Of a DNA stretch of 64,000 nucleotides, positions 24,434 through 31,578 are shown piece after piece. The notes below the pieces were generated by a model. That model was not told where the DNA came from. It was given only the letters and a program-made list of their open reading frames with translations, and ran no database searches. Origin of the DNA: Asbonarchaeum sp964517675 (lineage in GTDB: Archaea; Nanohalarchaeota; Nanosalinia; Nanosalinales; Nanoanaerosalinaceae); assembly GCA_964517675.1 (NCBI GenBank), contig CAZFEL010000003.1, positions 1 through 64,000 on the forward strand, given 5' to 3'. Both the position numbers and the translations under genes were made by a program. The first letter of the stretch is position 1. Each line of letters starts with the position of its first letter.

Positions 24434-26144
24434 CGCTATCATCTCCTTTCAGCTTCTCTGCCTTGTCCTGAATGGTTTTCCTCTTCTCATTCAGTTGCTT
24501 GATGTCGGCTATTCCGTCAGTGTTGAGCTCATAGTCCTTCGGACTTCCCTCAGAAACCAGCACTTTGTTCTCTTCGAGTGCACGGGTCACCTTGCTAATG
24601 CTGGGCTTCGTAAGATCGATGACAGGCACCATGTCACTTTGCGTGGCGGATCCTTCCTGAGCGATGACGGTCACCACGCTCCAGAAATGATCCTCATTGA
24701 TACTGGTGCTGTCAGCCGCCCGTTCCACGTACTCCTTCACGAGCTCGTCTTCGAGAAACTCGGCGGCATCCTGGAACCGCTGCTTCTTCACAGACGCGCC
24801 TTCCTCTTCTGCCTTCTCCAGCCGATGCTCCAGTTCCTCGATACGGCTCTGCTGTTTCTTCACTTTCTCCCGGTACTTTTCGACATCGCCGTCGACATCC
24901 AAGCCGAGAACATCGGCCAGCCGCGTGATAGCTTCCTGTGCGGTCTCCTTGTCTCGCTCCCACTGCTGGAGTTTCTCACGCATCTCCTCGATCTCTTCTT
25001 TCTCTTCTTCCAGTTGTTCCAGTTCCTCGACCCGTTCCTTGAGCTGGTTGTTCTCTTTCTCCAGCTCCCGGATTTCCTGTTCCTTCTCCTCACGGATCTC
25101 GTCGACCTTCTCCTGGAGCTGGTCGCCGTCACCACCACTGGCAGTGAGGGCCTGCGTGAACTGCTCGGCCATATCCGTCATGTCCTGGGCCCGATCCAGT
25201 TCCTCTTCCAGCTCCTCGATCCGCTGGTCGCGTTCGTCGACCTTCTCCTGCAGCTGCTGGATACGGTCCTGCCGCTGCTGCTGTTCCTCACTGATTTCTT
25301 CCAGTTCGGACACTAAGTCGTCGCTGACGGACTTGAGCTCCGGCTGCTCGAACTCATCGAGGTCTGGTGTCTCACCGGCATCGAACGTCTCCTTCTGCTT
25401 GAACATGACCGTCTGGCGACTGTCGTCCAAGAAATCAGCTTCCAGGACGGCTTCACCGACGTCCAGCTGGGAGACCGTGTCCTTGTAGTCCTTGCCGAGG
25501 ACGCGGCCGACCACTTTCAGGTCGTTATCCCAGTCCAGCCTGTGCCAGACACGCCAGTTACACTGCGTGATGAAGTTCTTATCAACCTGTGCCGGTCGCT
25601 GGCTGACTCCTGTAATACCGAGTCCCCGTTTCCGTCCGCGCTTCGCCACACGGGTCAGCATCTCACTACAGCCCGTTGATCCCTGTTCTGGCAGCCACTC
25701 GTGGACCTCCTCCACGACCACCAGGAACGGTTTCTTCGCCTTCTTCTCCTTCGTGAACAGGTGATGCAGAACCTCCTTGATGAGCTCCTCGGCTTCCTCC
25801 TGCTCCAGGTACCCGGAGACGTCGAGGATGATGGGGATGTTCTGGTCGAGGGCGAGCTCGGCGATCTTCTCACTGTGTTCGACACCAACCTGCAGGTCGC
25901 ACTCTTCATCCGCCCCGACGTGCAGTATCTCGAACTGTTCCTTCAAGCCGTAGTATTCGCCTTCCGTATCCACGACAAGCAGCGGCATCCCCTGCCGCAG
26001 CAGTTCCTCACAGACAACCCCTGCCGTGTTCGACTTCCCGCTGCCAGACTTGCCCGTGATGAACCCACGGCCCGTCAACATCTCAGCAGTTTCCAGCTCC
26101 AAGTCATTATCCGTCACCGTAATCGTCTTCACATCATCGCTCAT
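24426..26144 (-). CDS. HerA/DUF87-type ATPase with coiled-coil arm and winged helix
   Basis: A 572-residue protein. Residues 25-260 form a HerA/FtsK-like motor domain: Walker A GKSGSGKS near 34-41, hydrophobic strand VVVEEVHEWL as Walker B, then a CSEML and a GISQRP-like sensor region. Residues about 270-480 are a long coiled coil and the last 80 form a winged helix (LTKPSISKVTRALEENK). HerA-family motors pump double-stranded DNA, and in archaeal viruses and conjugative elements they drive packaging or transfer. The coiled-coil arm makes it look partly like an SMC/Rad50 protein. Its small neighbours are likely partners. Confidence 0.83.
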   Translation of the reverse strand: MSDDVKTITVTDNDLELETAEMLTGRGFITGKSGSGKSNTAGVVCEELLRQGMPLLVVDTEGEYYGLKEQFEILHVGADEECDLQVGVEHSEKIAELALDQNIPIILDVSGYLEQEEAEELIKEVLHHLFTKEKKAKKPFLVVVEEVHEWLPEQGSTGCSEMLTRVAKRGRKRGLGITGVSQRPAQVDKNFITQCNWRVWHRLDWDNDLKVVGRVLGKDYKDTVSQLDVGEAVLEADFLDDSRQTVMFKQKETFDAGETPDLDEFEQPELKSVSDDLVSELEEISEEQQQRQDRIQQLQEKVDERDQRIEELEEELDRAQDMTDMAEQFTQALTASGGDGDQLQEKVDEIREEKEQEIRELEKENNQLKERVEELEQLEEEKEEIEEMREKLQQWERDKETAQEAITRLADVLGLDVDGDVEKYREKVKKQQSRIEELEHRLEKAEEEGASVKKQRFQDAAEFLEDELVKEYVERAADSTSINEDHFWSVVTVIAQEGSATQSDMVPVIDLTKPSISKVTRALEENKVLVSEGSPKDYELNTDGIADIKQLNEKRKTIQDKAEKLKGDDSDD

Positions 26145-26334
26145 CGTCGCTCACCTCATCAAACATCTCCCGAACTGTAAGATTGATATACGCAGGCGTC
26201 GTCAACACCACCGTTCGACCGTTGTACTCCAACTCAGCAGCGATAGAATCATCATCCATCGCGACCTCCTCCATCTGGTCCAGAATCTTACGGAGATCAT
26301 GAATCTCCTCTGGACTGAACTCCTCTTCACTCAC
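26134..26334 (-). CDS. Small acidic protein, unknown
   Basis: A 66-residue protein with a helical first half and a beta-hairpin (YNGRTVVLTTPAYINL). It overlaps the HerA-like start by 11 nt, suggesting an accessory subunit. Unknown. Confidence 0.55.
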   Translation of the reverse strand: MSEEEFSPEEIHDLRKILDQMEEVAMDDDSIAAELEYNGRTVVLTTPAYINLTVREMFDEVSDDER

Positions 26335-26483
26335 GCTCGACCACCCTGTGGGACGAGCTCGCCATCATGGGCCAGCCGCTTGTGCTTCAAGATCTTATCA
26401 CGCCGCTTCTTCGCACCACACTGCCGCGGCGGCGACCAACTACAACCCGGATGATTGCACTGCTTGAATCCCATCTCAGCCAT
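26331..26483 (-). CDS. 50-residue zinc-finger protein
   Basis: A compact basic protein with CNHPGCSW, QCGAKKRRDK and a final HKRLAH, a C2H2-type layout. It overlaps both neighbours. Probably DNA-binding. Confidence 0.55.
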   Translation of the reverse strand: MAEMGFKQCNHPGCSWSPPRQCGAKKRRDKILKHKRLAHDGELVPQGGRA

Positions 26484-26955
26484 CACCCTTTTGGGCCAAG
26501 AGGTCTGTCTCATCCAGCCCTCCGGTTCGTTCCTGTTTGTACCGTTCCGCTTCCCGAGGATCAACACGAGGGTCCTCACGGGAATACTCTTTCGCCATCT
26601 CTTCCTCCGTCGGCTCATGGTCAGAGTGGTCTTCCAGCTCCGATTCAGGGAAACCGTCGATAGTCTCCTGGACCTTCGATCGGTTCCTGACATGACTGAT
26701 GTTGGCCGGACCACCATGCTCCTCCATGTGTTCGGCAGCTTTCTTCTCAGCCTCGACCTTGCGAACGCCCTTAATCAGGAACGAACCGCACCCGAGACAC
26801 GCAGCATCCCATCGAGGAAGAACAGCTGCCTCAATCTCAGAGACGATGTCACCAGCTTCCTCACCGTCCCTGATTACCTCAGGGTGAAGCACCCAGACAC
26901 CCTCATCCTCACGGTACTCCACGATATCTCTCCGAGCATCATCACGACGCTCCAT
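26476..26955 (-). CDS. Zinc-finger protein with acidic tail
   Basis: A 159-residue protein. The middle has CLGCGSF followed by AEHMEEH, a C2H2-like finger. The C-terminal half is very acidic and disordered. Unknown. Confidence 0.6.
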   Translation of the reverse strand: MERRDDARRDIVEYREDEGVWVLHPEVIRDGEEAGDIVSEIEAAVLPRWDAACLGCGSFLIKGVRKVEAEKKAAEHMEEHGGPANISHVRNRSKVQETIDGFPESELEDHSDHEPTEEEMAKEYSREDPRVDPREAERYKQERTGGLDETDLLAQKGDG

Positions 26956-27096
26956 TCAGCCATCACCCTGGTCAGCATGCTCCGGGCAGTACGTTTCCTT
27001 ATCACTGTACAGCATCTTCTGACATCCATCCGCTGCACAGGTCAACTGGCCATCAATGGCCTCCTTCACCCGCTCCTGCACACGGCTGTCAGCCAT
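26956..27096 (-). CDS. 46-residue zinc mini-protein
   Basis: A helical N-terminus then CAADGCQ and CPEH, a treble-clef-like site. It starts at ATG 27096, overlapping the upstream stop by one base, and ends next to the start at 26955. Confidence 0.5.
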   Translation of the reverse strand: MADSRVQERVKEAIDGQLTCAADGCQKMLYSDKETYCPEHADQGDG

Positions 27097-27275
27097 CACT
27101 CACGCACCTCTTCGTACTCAAAATTTTCCGTCAGGATTCCTTGGGCTTTGTACAGTGCGCCTACGGCATGATTGTGAGCCTCGCCTTTTGCGACATCTTT
27201 CTTCGCGTCTTCCCGCAACTGGAGAAGATCTTCATAGGCCTGCTGTGCCCTTTCATCCTCAAACCTAAGGTCCAT
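27096..27275 (-). CDS. 59-residue helical protein
   Basis: A mostly helical protein (MDLRFEDERAQQAYEDLL...). ATG at 27275 overlaps the upstream stop (TGATG), and its own stop overlaps the next start. Supported by the regular coupling pattern rather than homology. Confidence 0.5.
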   Translation of the reverse strand: MDLRFEDERAQQAYEDLLQLREDAKKDVAKGEAHNHAVGALYKAQGILTENFEYEEVRE

Positions 27276-27385
27276 CAGGCCTCACCCTCCGCACGTCGGC
27301 GGTTCGCCCGCTTCTGATCCCGCGGATACCGCGGCCGATTCCGATCCTCACGACGCCGCAAGCCTTGAACAGTCTCCCACGACAT
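27275..27385 (-). CDS. 36-residue basic peptide
   Basis: An Arg-rich peptide (RRREDRNRPRYPRDQKRANRRR). Both ends overlap neighbours by one base (TGATG). The strong charge suggests nucleic-acid binding. Its short length limits confidence. Confidence 0.45.
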   Translation of the reverse strand: MSWETVQGLRRREDRNRPRYPRDQKRANRRRAEGEA

Positions 27386-27624
27386 CACGCACCACCTTTG
27401 TGCTCGTCAATGTTGCTCTGTCGTTCTGCTGTTGTCGGGTTGATGATGTCGCCGCTTTCCCACAGCTTCTCGCCTTTCGTCTTGATATGACCGGCGTTCC
27501 CTTCTTTGTAGCTGGATTCGTCGCCGTTCACGGGCGTCAGCTTGTACTTGTACTCGGTGCTGTGGCTGCCACCTTCATGTGTCGTCTTCTCGATGACTTT
27601 GTCGACCATGAGTTCACGACCCAT
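27385..27624 (-). CDS. Small beta-rich protein
   Basis: A 79-residue protein with alternating polar strands (HSTEYKYKLTPVNGDE). It overlaps its neighbours by one base on both sides. Unknown. Confidence 0.5.
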   Translation of the reverse strand: MGRELMVDKVIEKTTHEGGSHSTEYKYKLTPVNGDESSYKEGNAGHIKTKGEKLWESGDIINPTTAERQSNIDEHKGGA

Positions 27625-27752
27625 TACGCATCACCTTCGTACAGCGCCTTTTTCTCCTGCAGTTTACCCCGGAGCGCAAGGACCTGCACAGCAGGATCCA
27701 CGTCCTCCAGGACAGCTTCGATGTCGTCCATCACGTCATGCTTGTCGTCCAT
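27624..27752 (-). CDS. 42-residue acidic protein
   Basis: A helical peptide (MDDKHDVMDDIEAVLED...). It begins 17 nt after the 3' end of the tRNA-like RNA, so that RNA may be processed out of a shared transcript. Unknown. Confidence 0.45.
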   Translation of the reverse strand: MDDKHDVMDDIEAVLEDVDPAVQVLALRGKLQEKKALYEGDA

Positions 27753-27769
27753 CGGTCGTTCACCGAAAA

Positions 27770-27926
27770 CACGGGGACCAGGACTCGAACCTGGAACCGC
27801 ATCAACCGCAATTAGGCGGAGGGCTTGCGAATGCGACGGGCACGAAGCCGGACCACCACTACCGGCATTGATACGGTGGTCATGCCCTCGCTCTCCCGGC
27901 TGCTCTGCCAATTGAGCTATCCCCGC
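27770..27926 (-). tRNA. tRNA-like gene with long insert, identity unresolved
   Basis: On the minus strand the ends pair as an acceptor stem GCGGGGA / TCCCCGT (one G-T pair). A perfect D-arm follows (GCTC-AATTGGCA-GAGC, with G18G19 and both loop As), and the 3' side has a perfect T-arm CCAGG-TTCGAGT-CCTGG. About 106 nt lie between the D- and T-arms instead of the usual 22 or so. That insert contains its own hairpin GACCACC...GGTGGTC and a long-range pair GAGGGC / GCCCTC. It may be an intron-bearing tRNA or a modified one. I could not place an anticodon loop with U33 and proper stems, so no amino acid is given. No CCA is encoded. Confidence 0.55.
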
Positions 27927-28008
27927 AAACATCGGCGGCCTTGATACCCGGGGCCGCCACCTCCGACCGTGTAGGGGGTGAAACCTGTGGCTTCTCACAG
28001 GCGGTGAA

Positions 28009-28079
28009 CGGGCCGCAGAGGAATCGAACCCCCGTGTCCAGGCCTCCCCCGAAACACCCAGACCGGACCACCACGGCCC
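28009..28079 (-). ncRNA. tRNA-like RNA with fused central hairpin
   Basis: 71 nt. The acceptor stem is GGGCCGT / GCGGCCC, and the T-arm is GGGGG-TTCGATT-CCTCT with discriminator G. The 37 nt between do not form D- and anticodon arms. Instead GTCC+GGTCT pairs with AGGCC+GGAC into one long hairpin. It looks like a tRNA reduced to an acceptor/T half, capped by a single stem. It starts 2 nt after the stop of the 28081 gene, and two more hairpins (CCTGTG/CACAGG and GGCGGCC/GGCCGCC) separate it from the other tRNA-like gene. Confidence 0.5.
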
Positions 28080-28080
28080 A

Positions 28081-28392
28081 TCAGTAGAACACATACAGAT
28101 CATCCATCGACACCTCCTCGTCATCTTCGTCGTCGGTCTGTGGAGTTTCCAGCCACTCCCATTCCTCCTCACTGACCTCCGGATACTCAGGATCCCGATA
28201 CCAGTCCCCCGGCTCCTCAGTCGTCACGAAGATCTGCTCGATCCGCCGCACCGAGTTCCGCTGCAGCTTGAGCTTCCGGACCACGCGGTGAAAGCTACAG
28301 GCCTCACCCGGGACACAGTTACCGCAGGCCTTGACCATCTCTTGGAACTCCTCCGGCGACACACGACCCCTGCCGACCTGCTTCGTCACCAC
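28081..28392 (-). CDS. Small Cys-containing protein with acidic tail
   Basis: A 103-residue protein with CGNC and a further CSFH, possibly a zinc site, then a basic helix and an acidic C-terminal third. It overlaps the 28386 gene. Unknown. Confidence 0.6.
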   Translation of the reverse strand: MVTKQVGRGRVSPEEFQEMVKACGNCVPGEACSFHRVVRKLKLQRNSVRRIEQIFVTTEEPGDWYRDPEYPEVSEEEWEWLETPQTDDEDDEEVSMDDLYVFY

Positions 28393-29762
28393 GCCTCACC
28401 CCCATCCATGCCGAGACGCTGTTTGATCGCCCGCATCTCCCCGTCATAATACCCACCACGACCGGTCTCACCGGCCTCCTCGGTTGTGGTCCGCTGTTCC
28501 TCCGCCGTCCTGCTCCGCTGCAGCTCCTTCATCAACAGCAGATTGACCGCCCGCTCCATCGTCTCCTGCGTACTGCGCAGGCCTGCGACCTCCTCCATCA
28601 CCTTGTCCACATCGGCCGCCCGCTGAGAGACATCCTCCTGCACACCGACGATCGACTGTTGCCGGTCCTCGACCTCACCGAGCTCCACGAACCGGTCCGC
28701 AACCTCCTCGAACATCTCGACATTCTCCCGCAGCCACGCCAGCGACGAGAAATCCTCCGGCGTAATCTCATAATACGACCCCCACATGATCAGGTCCTTC
28801 ATATTGTCCAGGTGGTGGGCCGCCTCCCGCTCATGAATCCACTCGAACTCAGGCCTGCCCGTACTGCAGTCCACAACCGCCATCGGCTCACCACGACGAT
28901 TCCGCACCATGAACAACACGCCCTCACCACTGTCAGAGATACCCTCATCGACCACGTACTCAGCGAAACTGTTCTCCAAGTGCGCCCAATGCTGACAGCT
29001 GATAGACGCCTCCACGTTCACCGGCGACGAACGGACCTGCAACGGGAACCGCTCCTCGATCCACGCCACGACCTCATCCAGCTTCCGCCGGTACTTCCCC
29101 CAGGCCTCCTTCGCCGGGTCACGCTGCTCCGGGAAATCCAACCGCACCACGACCGTGTTCTCATAGAGCTCGACTTTGTGCCCCTCATAGAACACCCGAC
29201 GACCCTCAACAGTCGAGCCGTCTGGCAGCTGCTTCTCGACCACCTCGACATCCTGCCCGACCTTTGACCTGTCGATGAACCACGACTCCACACCCCACCC
29301 CTCCGGCGACCGCTTCAGTTCATGCTTCGACACCAAGTAATGCGGCCGGATCTCCCAGTCCACCTTCGCCTCAGAATCAAGGTCCTCATCAAGGTCCACC
29401 TTGCCCCGCGTTGTCACCTCAGAGTCACGTCCCCCATTGTCAGATTTGGAGGGTGGGTCACGCGAGGCCAGGACCCGGAGACCACGCTCATTCAGGGCGT
29501 AGTTCAGGGAGGTTCCACGGACCTTCTTGAGATATGCTTTATCGACTTGGTACTTCTTCGGTACGTCCTTCTTCTCGCCTTTGAGGCCGTCGAGAATACG
29601 GTATACGGTTTTCGTCCCAACGTCGAACTTGTCGGCGATATCGTCTACAGGGGTGCGGTCGAAGACTTTCTGCAGGACCTGGTGCTGGGTGGATGAGAGA
29701 TCTTCCCCAGAGGGGGATATTGTCAATTCCGTTGTCAGATTCTGGTCCTGTCGACCGGCCAC
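28386..29762 (-). CDS. HTH protein, possible replication initiator or regulator
   Basis: A 458-residue protein. Residues about 20-60 hold a helix-turn-helix (TPVDDIADKFDVGTKTVYRI), followed by a large alpha/beta domain and a C-terminal coiled coil. It is the first gene of the long early run and directly follows a TATA box and GGAGG, so it is likely expressed first. The position suggests a replication or control protein; no family is recognised. GTG 29762 is chosen for its 9-nt distance from GGAGG; TTG 29771 and GTG 29768 are alternatives. Confidence 0.6.
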   Translation of the reverse strand: MAGRQDQNLTTELTISPSGEDLSSTQHQVLQKVFDRTPVDDIADKFDVGTKTVYRILDGLKGEKKDVPKKYQVDKAYLKKVRGTSLNYALNERGLRVLASRDPPSKSDNGGRDSEVTTRGKVDLDEDLDSEAKVDWEIRPHYLVSKHELKRSPEGWGVESWFIDRSKVGQDVEVVEKQLPDGSTVEGRRVFYEGHKVELYENTVVVRLDFPEQRDPAKEAWGKYRRKLDEVVAWIEERFPLQVRSSPVNVEASISCQHWAHLENSFAEYVVDEGISDSGEGVLFMVRNRRGEPMAVVDCSTGRPEFEWIHEREAAHHLDNMKDLIMWGSYYEITPEDFSSLAWLRENVEMFEEVADRFVELGEVEDRQQSIVGVQEDVSQRAADVDKVMEEVAGLRSTQETMERAVNLLLMKELQRSRTAEEQRTTTEEAGETGRGGYYDGEMRAIKQRLGMDGGEAW

Positions 29763-29771
29763 CTTCACCAA

Positions 29772-29785
29772 CCTCCTTTATATAG
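29772..29785 (-). promoter_or_regulatory. Promoter and ribosome site of the early gene run
   Basis: The minus strand reads CTATATAAAGGAGG: a TATA box (29778-29785) with the ribosome site directly after it. This is unusually compact, and implies the transcript begins inside or after the first codons unless the start is at the GTG of 29762. Confidence 0.6.
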
Positions 29786-29807
29786 GGGGTGGAACCTTGG
29801 GGTGGTC

Positions 29808-30017
29808 TCAGCGACCAGTCCCACGGCAGCTGGTCAGTTTGTAACCGGTCTCCGTCTTGACCAGTGTGTACCTCTCCCTGTCGGCGGCGATTTCCCGGAA
29901 CAGGCCAACAAGTCTACCCTTCCCGAGCGACGAACACCGCCGGACCTGAGACAGAGAAATATATCCCATCCGGGAGGCCGACACTTCCAACCATTCGCGC
30001 ACTTCCGCAATGTTCAA
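29808..30017 (-). CDS. Small winged-helix-like protein
   Basis: A 69-residue frame from a TTG at 30017, with helices (EVREWLEVSASR and LSQVRRCSSLGKGRLVGLFREI) and a C-terminal hairpin (YTLVKTETGYKLTS), as in small wHTH proteins. No clear ribosome site. It would be the outermost gene of the element on this side. Confidence 0.45.
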   Translation of the reverse strand: MNIAEVREWLEVSASRMGYISLSQVRRCSSLGKGRLVGLFREIAADRERYTLVKTETGYKLTSCRGTGR

Positions 30018-30022
30018 TGCTC

Positions 30023-30181
30023 GGGAGGCGCATTTTCTGACGAAATATGCTGTGCCGGGAGTTGAACTGGTACAGAAGATCTCCGATCTTCGAACGGGTC
30101 AACTCCCGGGAGGCGCATCTCTCACTTCGTTCGAGATGCTTCAACCGCCATCCGCCTCCGGCGGAAGCCGGTGAGGCGCAT
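30023..30181. repeat. Hairpin and direct-repeat cluster at the right end of the element
   Basis: GGGAGGCGCAT occurs at 30023-30033 and 30108-30118, and GTGAGGCGCAT at 30171-30181. Between the first two is a large inverted repeat: CCGGGAGTTGA ... TCAACTCCCGG, with an inner GAAGATC-TCC-GATCTTC. After the second copy come GCATCTC ... GAGATGC and CCGCC-TCC-GGCGG. This suits an attachment/recombination region or an origin. It is not a CRISPR array: there are only three irregular copies. Confidence 0.6.
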
Positions 30182-30201
30182 CGTCTGTTTGTTCTAGCAA
30201 G

Positions 30202-30781
30202 GATGACCGCCTCGAGGCCGTTCCCGTCCGCATCGACGGGGATACCCCGCCCCCGCAGGCGATGACGGTCCCGGCCCTCTCGAGCTGGCCCTGTATCTGG
30301 GCAGTCTCCTTGATGGCCTTCGGTTCGGGTGATGGCACGACACGGCGGTACGGCCGGTCGCCGGAACCGAGCTCCCGGTAGGTGCCCGGTGCATTCGCTG
30401 CTGTCTCCTCGTCCAGGAACGGACTGACCGGTTTGGATGGCTCATCGAAGGCGGGATCGTCCGGGTCCACGCGTACCTGGGTCACCGCCGTCCCGACATC
30501 CACGCCCTCGGCCTGGAGCTCGCGCTGGAGCAGATAGCCCAGCTGGCCCTGTGTCTCGACCACCAGTGCGTCCAGCGGCCGTTCGAAATCCGATCCGTGC
30601 TGTTCGGCCATCAGGGCACGGCCTGCGGTCCGTTGCCGTGGACGAGTACGACCTTGTGTTCCTGGCACATCGAGGCGATCTTTGCCGTCGTCTCACGTAT
30701 CTGGTTTTCCTGTGCCGCATAGCTGAGGTCCTTTGAAGAATCGAGGAGTGCATTGCCGCCGAGTGCGATGACCAGTCTCAT
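30202..30781 (-). pseudogene. Carbamate kinase, truncated and frameshifted
   Basis: Carbamate kinase makes ATP from carbamoyl phosphate. The reading starts at ATG 30781 (RLVIALGGNALLD, then VLVHGNGPQ) and hits a TGA at 30611-30613. In a second frame homology continues (ALMAEQ, DPAFDEPSKPVSPFLDEET, YRRVVPSPEPK, ACGGG), and after another shift near 30245-30250 a third frame gives GIPVDADGNGLEAVI. It then ends at about 30202, exactly where DKDLA should follow. About 100 C-terminal residues are missing. Both shifts fit single-base losses (the second in a G-run), so sequencing error must be considered. The loss of the C-terminus at the element border is not explained by error. Confidence 0.85.
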
Positions 30782-30800
30782 GGGTCCGACAAGGTCCTAG

Positions 30801-30876
30801 TGGTTTAAATCAGTCAGGCCCGTGTGACACGCGGCCAACTTTTATATGGGGGAAGCGAAAATCGCCGTTATTAAAC
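30801..30876. promoter_or_regulatory. Divergent promoter region with small palindrome
   Basis: Between carbamate kinase and the first amidase are GGTTTAAAT (near 30802), a hyphenated palindrome CGTGT-G-ACACG (30821-30831), a TATA TTTTATATG (30839-30847) and a second ATTAAA (about 30869). The last is about 30 nt before ATG 30903. The palindrome could be the operator of the catabolic cluster. Confidence 0.5.
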
Positions 30877-30902
30877 GCCGTACCACACAGACCCACAGGA
30901 CA

Positions 30903-31577
30903 ATGTCAACGATAACCGTCGACGCCGAACCGTATGAATACGAATTCGACCCAGAAAACACAGCTTTACTCGTCGTGGACATGCAGCGTGATTTCATCGA
31001 GGAAGGGGGCTTCGGTGACTCCCTCGGCAACGATGTCTCACGCCTCCAGGCCGCGATCGAGCCCACCAAGAACGTCCTCGAGAAGGCCCGTGATATGGGG
31101 ATGCTGGTCATCCATACCCGCGAAGGCCACCGCTCCAGCCTCGAGGACGCTCCTGAGAGCAAGATCGAACGAGGCAATATCAGCCCGAAGATTGGCGAAG
31201 AAGGCCCGATGGGCTGTCTCCTCGTGCGGGGCGAGAAAGGGCATGATTTCGTCCCCGAGCTCCAGCCCGAAGACGGCGAGCCGGTCGTCGACAAGCCTGG
31301 GAAGGATTCGTTCTACCAGACCGACCTCGAACTGATGCTGCAGAACAACGACATCGAGAACATCATCATCTGCGGCGTGACGGCCGAGGTCTGTGTCCAG
31401 TCAACCGTCCGGGCGGCCAACGACCGGGGCTATGAGTGCCTGGTGCTCGAGGACTGTATCGCCTCGTACTTCCCTGAGTTCCACGAGGCCACCGTCAACA
31501 TGATCAAGGCCCAGGGCGGGATCTTCGGATGGGTCTCGGACTCCGAAACCCTGCTGGGCGCCATCGAGGAGGCATAG
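30903..31577 (+). CDS. Isochorismatase-family amidohydrolase 1
   Basis: A 224-residue cysteine hydrolase. The triad is Asp in VVDMQRDF, Lys in VDKPGKDSF and Cys in TAEVCVQ. The cis-peptide region before the Cys and the length are normal for the family, which includes nicotinamidase, RutB and biuret hydrolase. It probably hydrolyses an amide or carbamoyl bond of a small N-rich intermediate. It is the first gene of the ring-degradation cluster and a paralogue of the 33683 gene. The ATG at 30903 fits the TATA spacing; an earlier in-frame ATG at 30846 lies in the promoter. Confidence 0.88.
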   Translation: MSTITVDAEPYEYEFDPENTALLVVDMQRDFIEEGGFGDSLGNDVSRLQAAIEPTKNVLEKARDMGMLVIHTREGHRSSLEDAPESKIERGNISPKIGEEGPMGCLLVRGEKGHDFVPELQPEDGEPVVDKPGKDSFYQTDLELMLQNNDIENIIICGVTAEVCVQSTVRAANDRGYECLVLEDCIASYFPEFHEATVNMIKAQGGIFGWVSDSETLLGAIEEA

Positions 31578-31578
31578 C

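Noticed and set aside
28009..28079. Standard tRNA-Pro (TTCGGGG could read CGG)
   Set aside because: No D-arm, and the stems around the supposed anticodon do not pair; the centre folds as one long hairpin.
30056..30112. Possible tRNA gene in the large inverted repeat
   Set aside because: It has TTCAACT and an anticodon-stem-like hairpin, but the acceptor and T stems do not pair as in tRNA; the whole is one long inverted repeat.
30023..30181. Possible CRISPR array
   Set aside because: Only three short repeat copies at unequal spacing (85 and 63 bp) and no cas genes.
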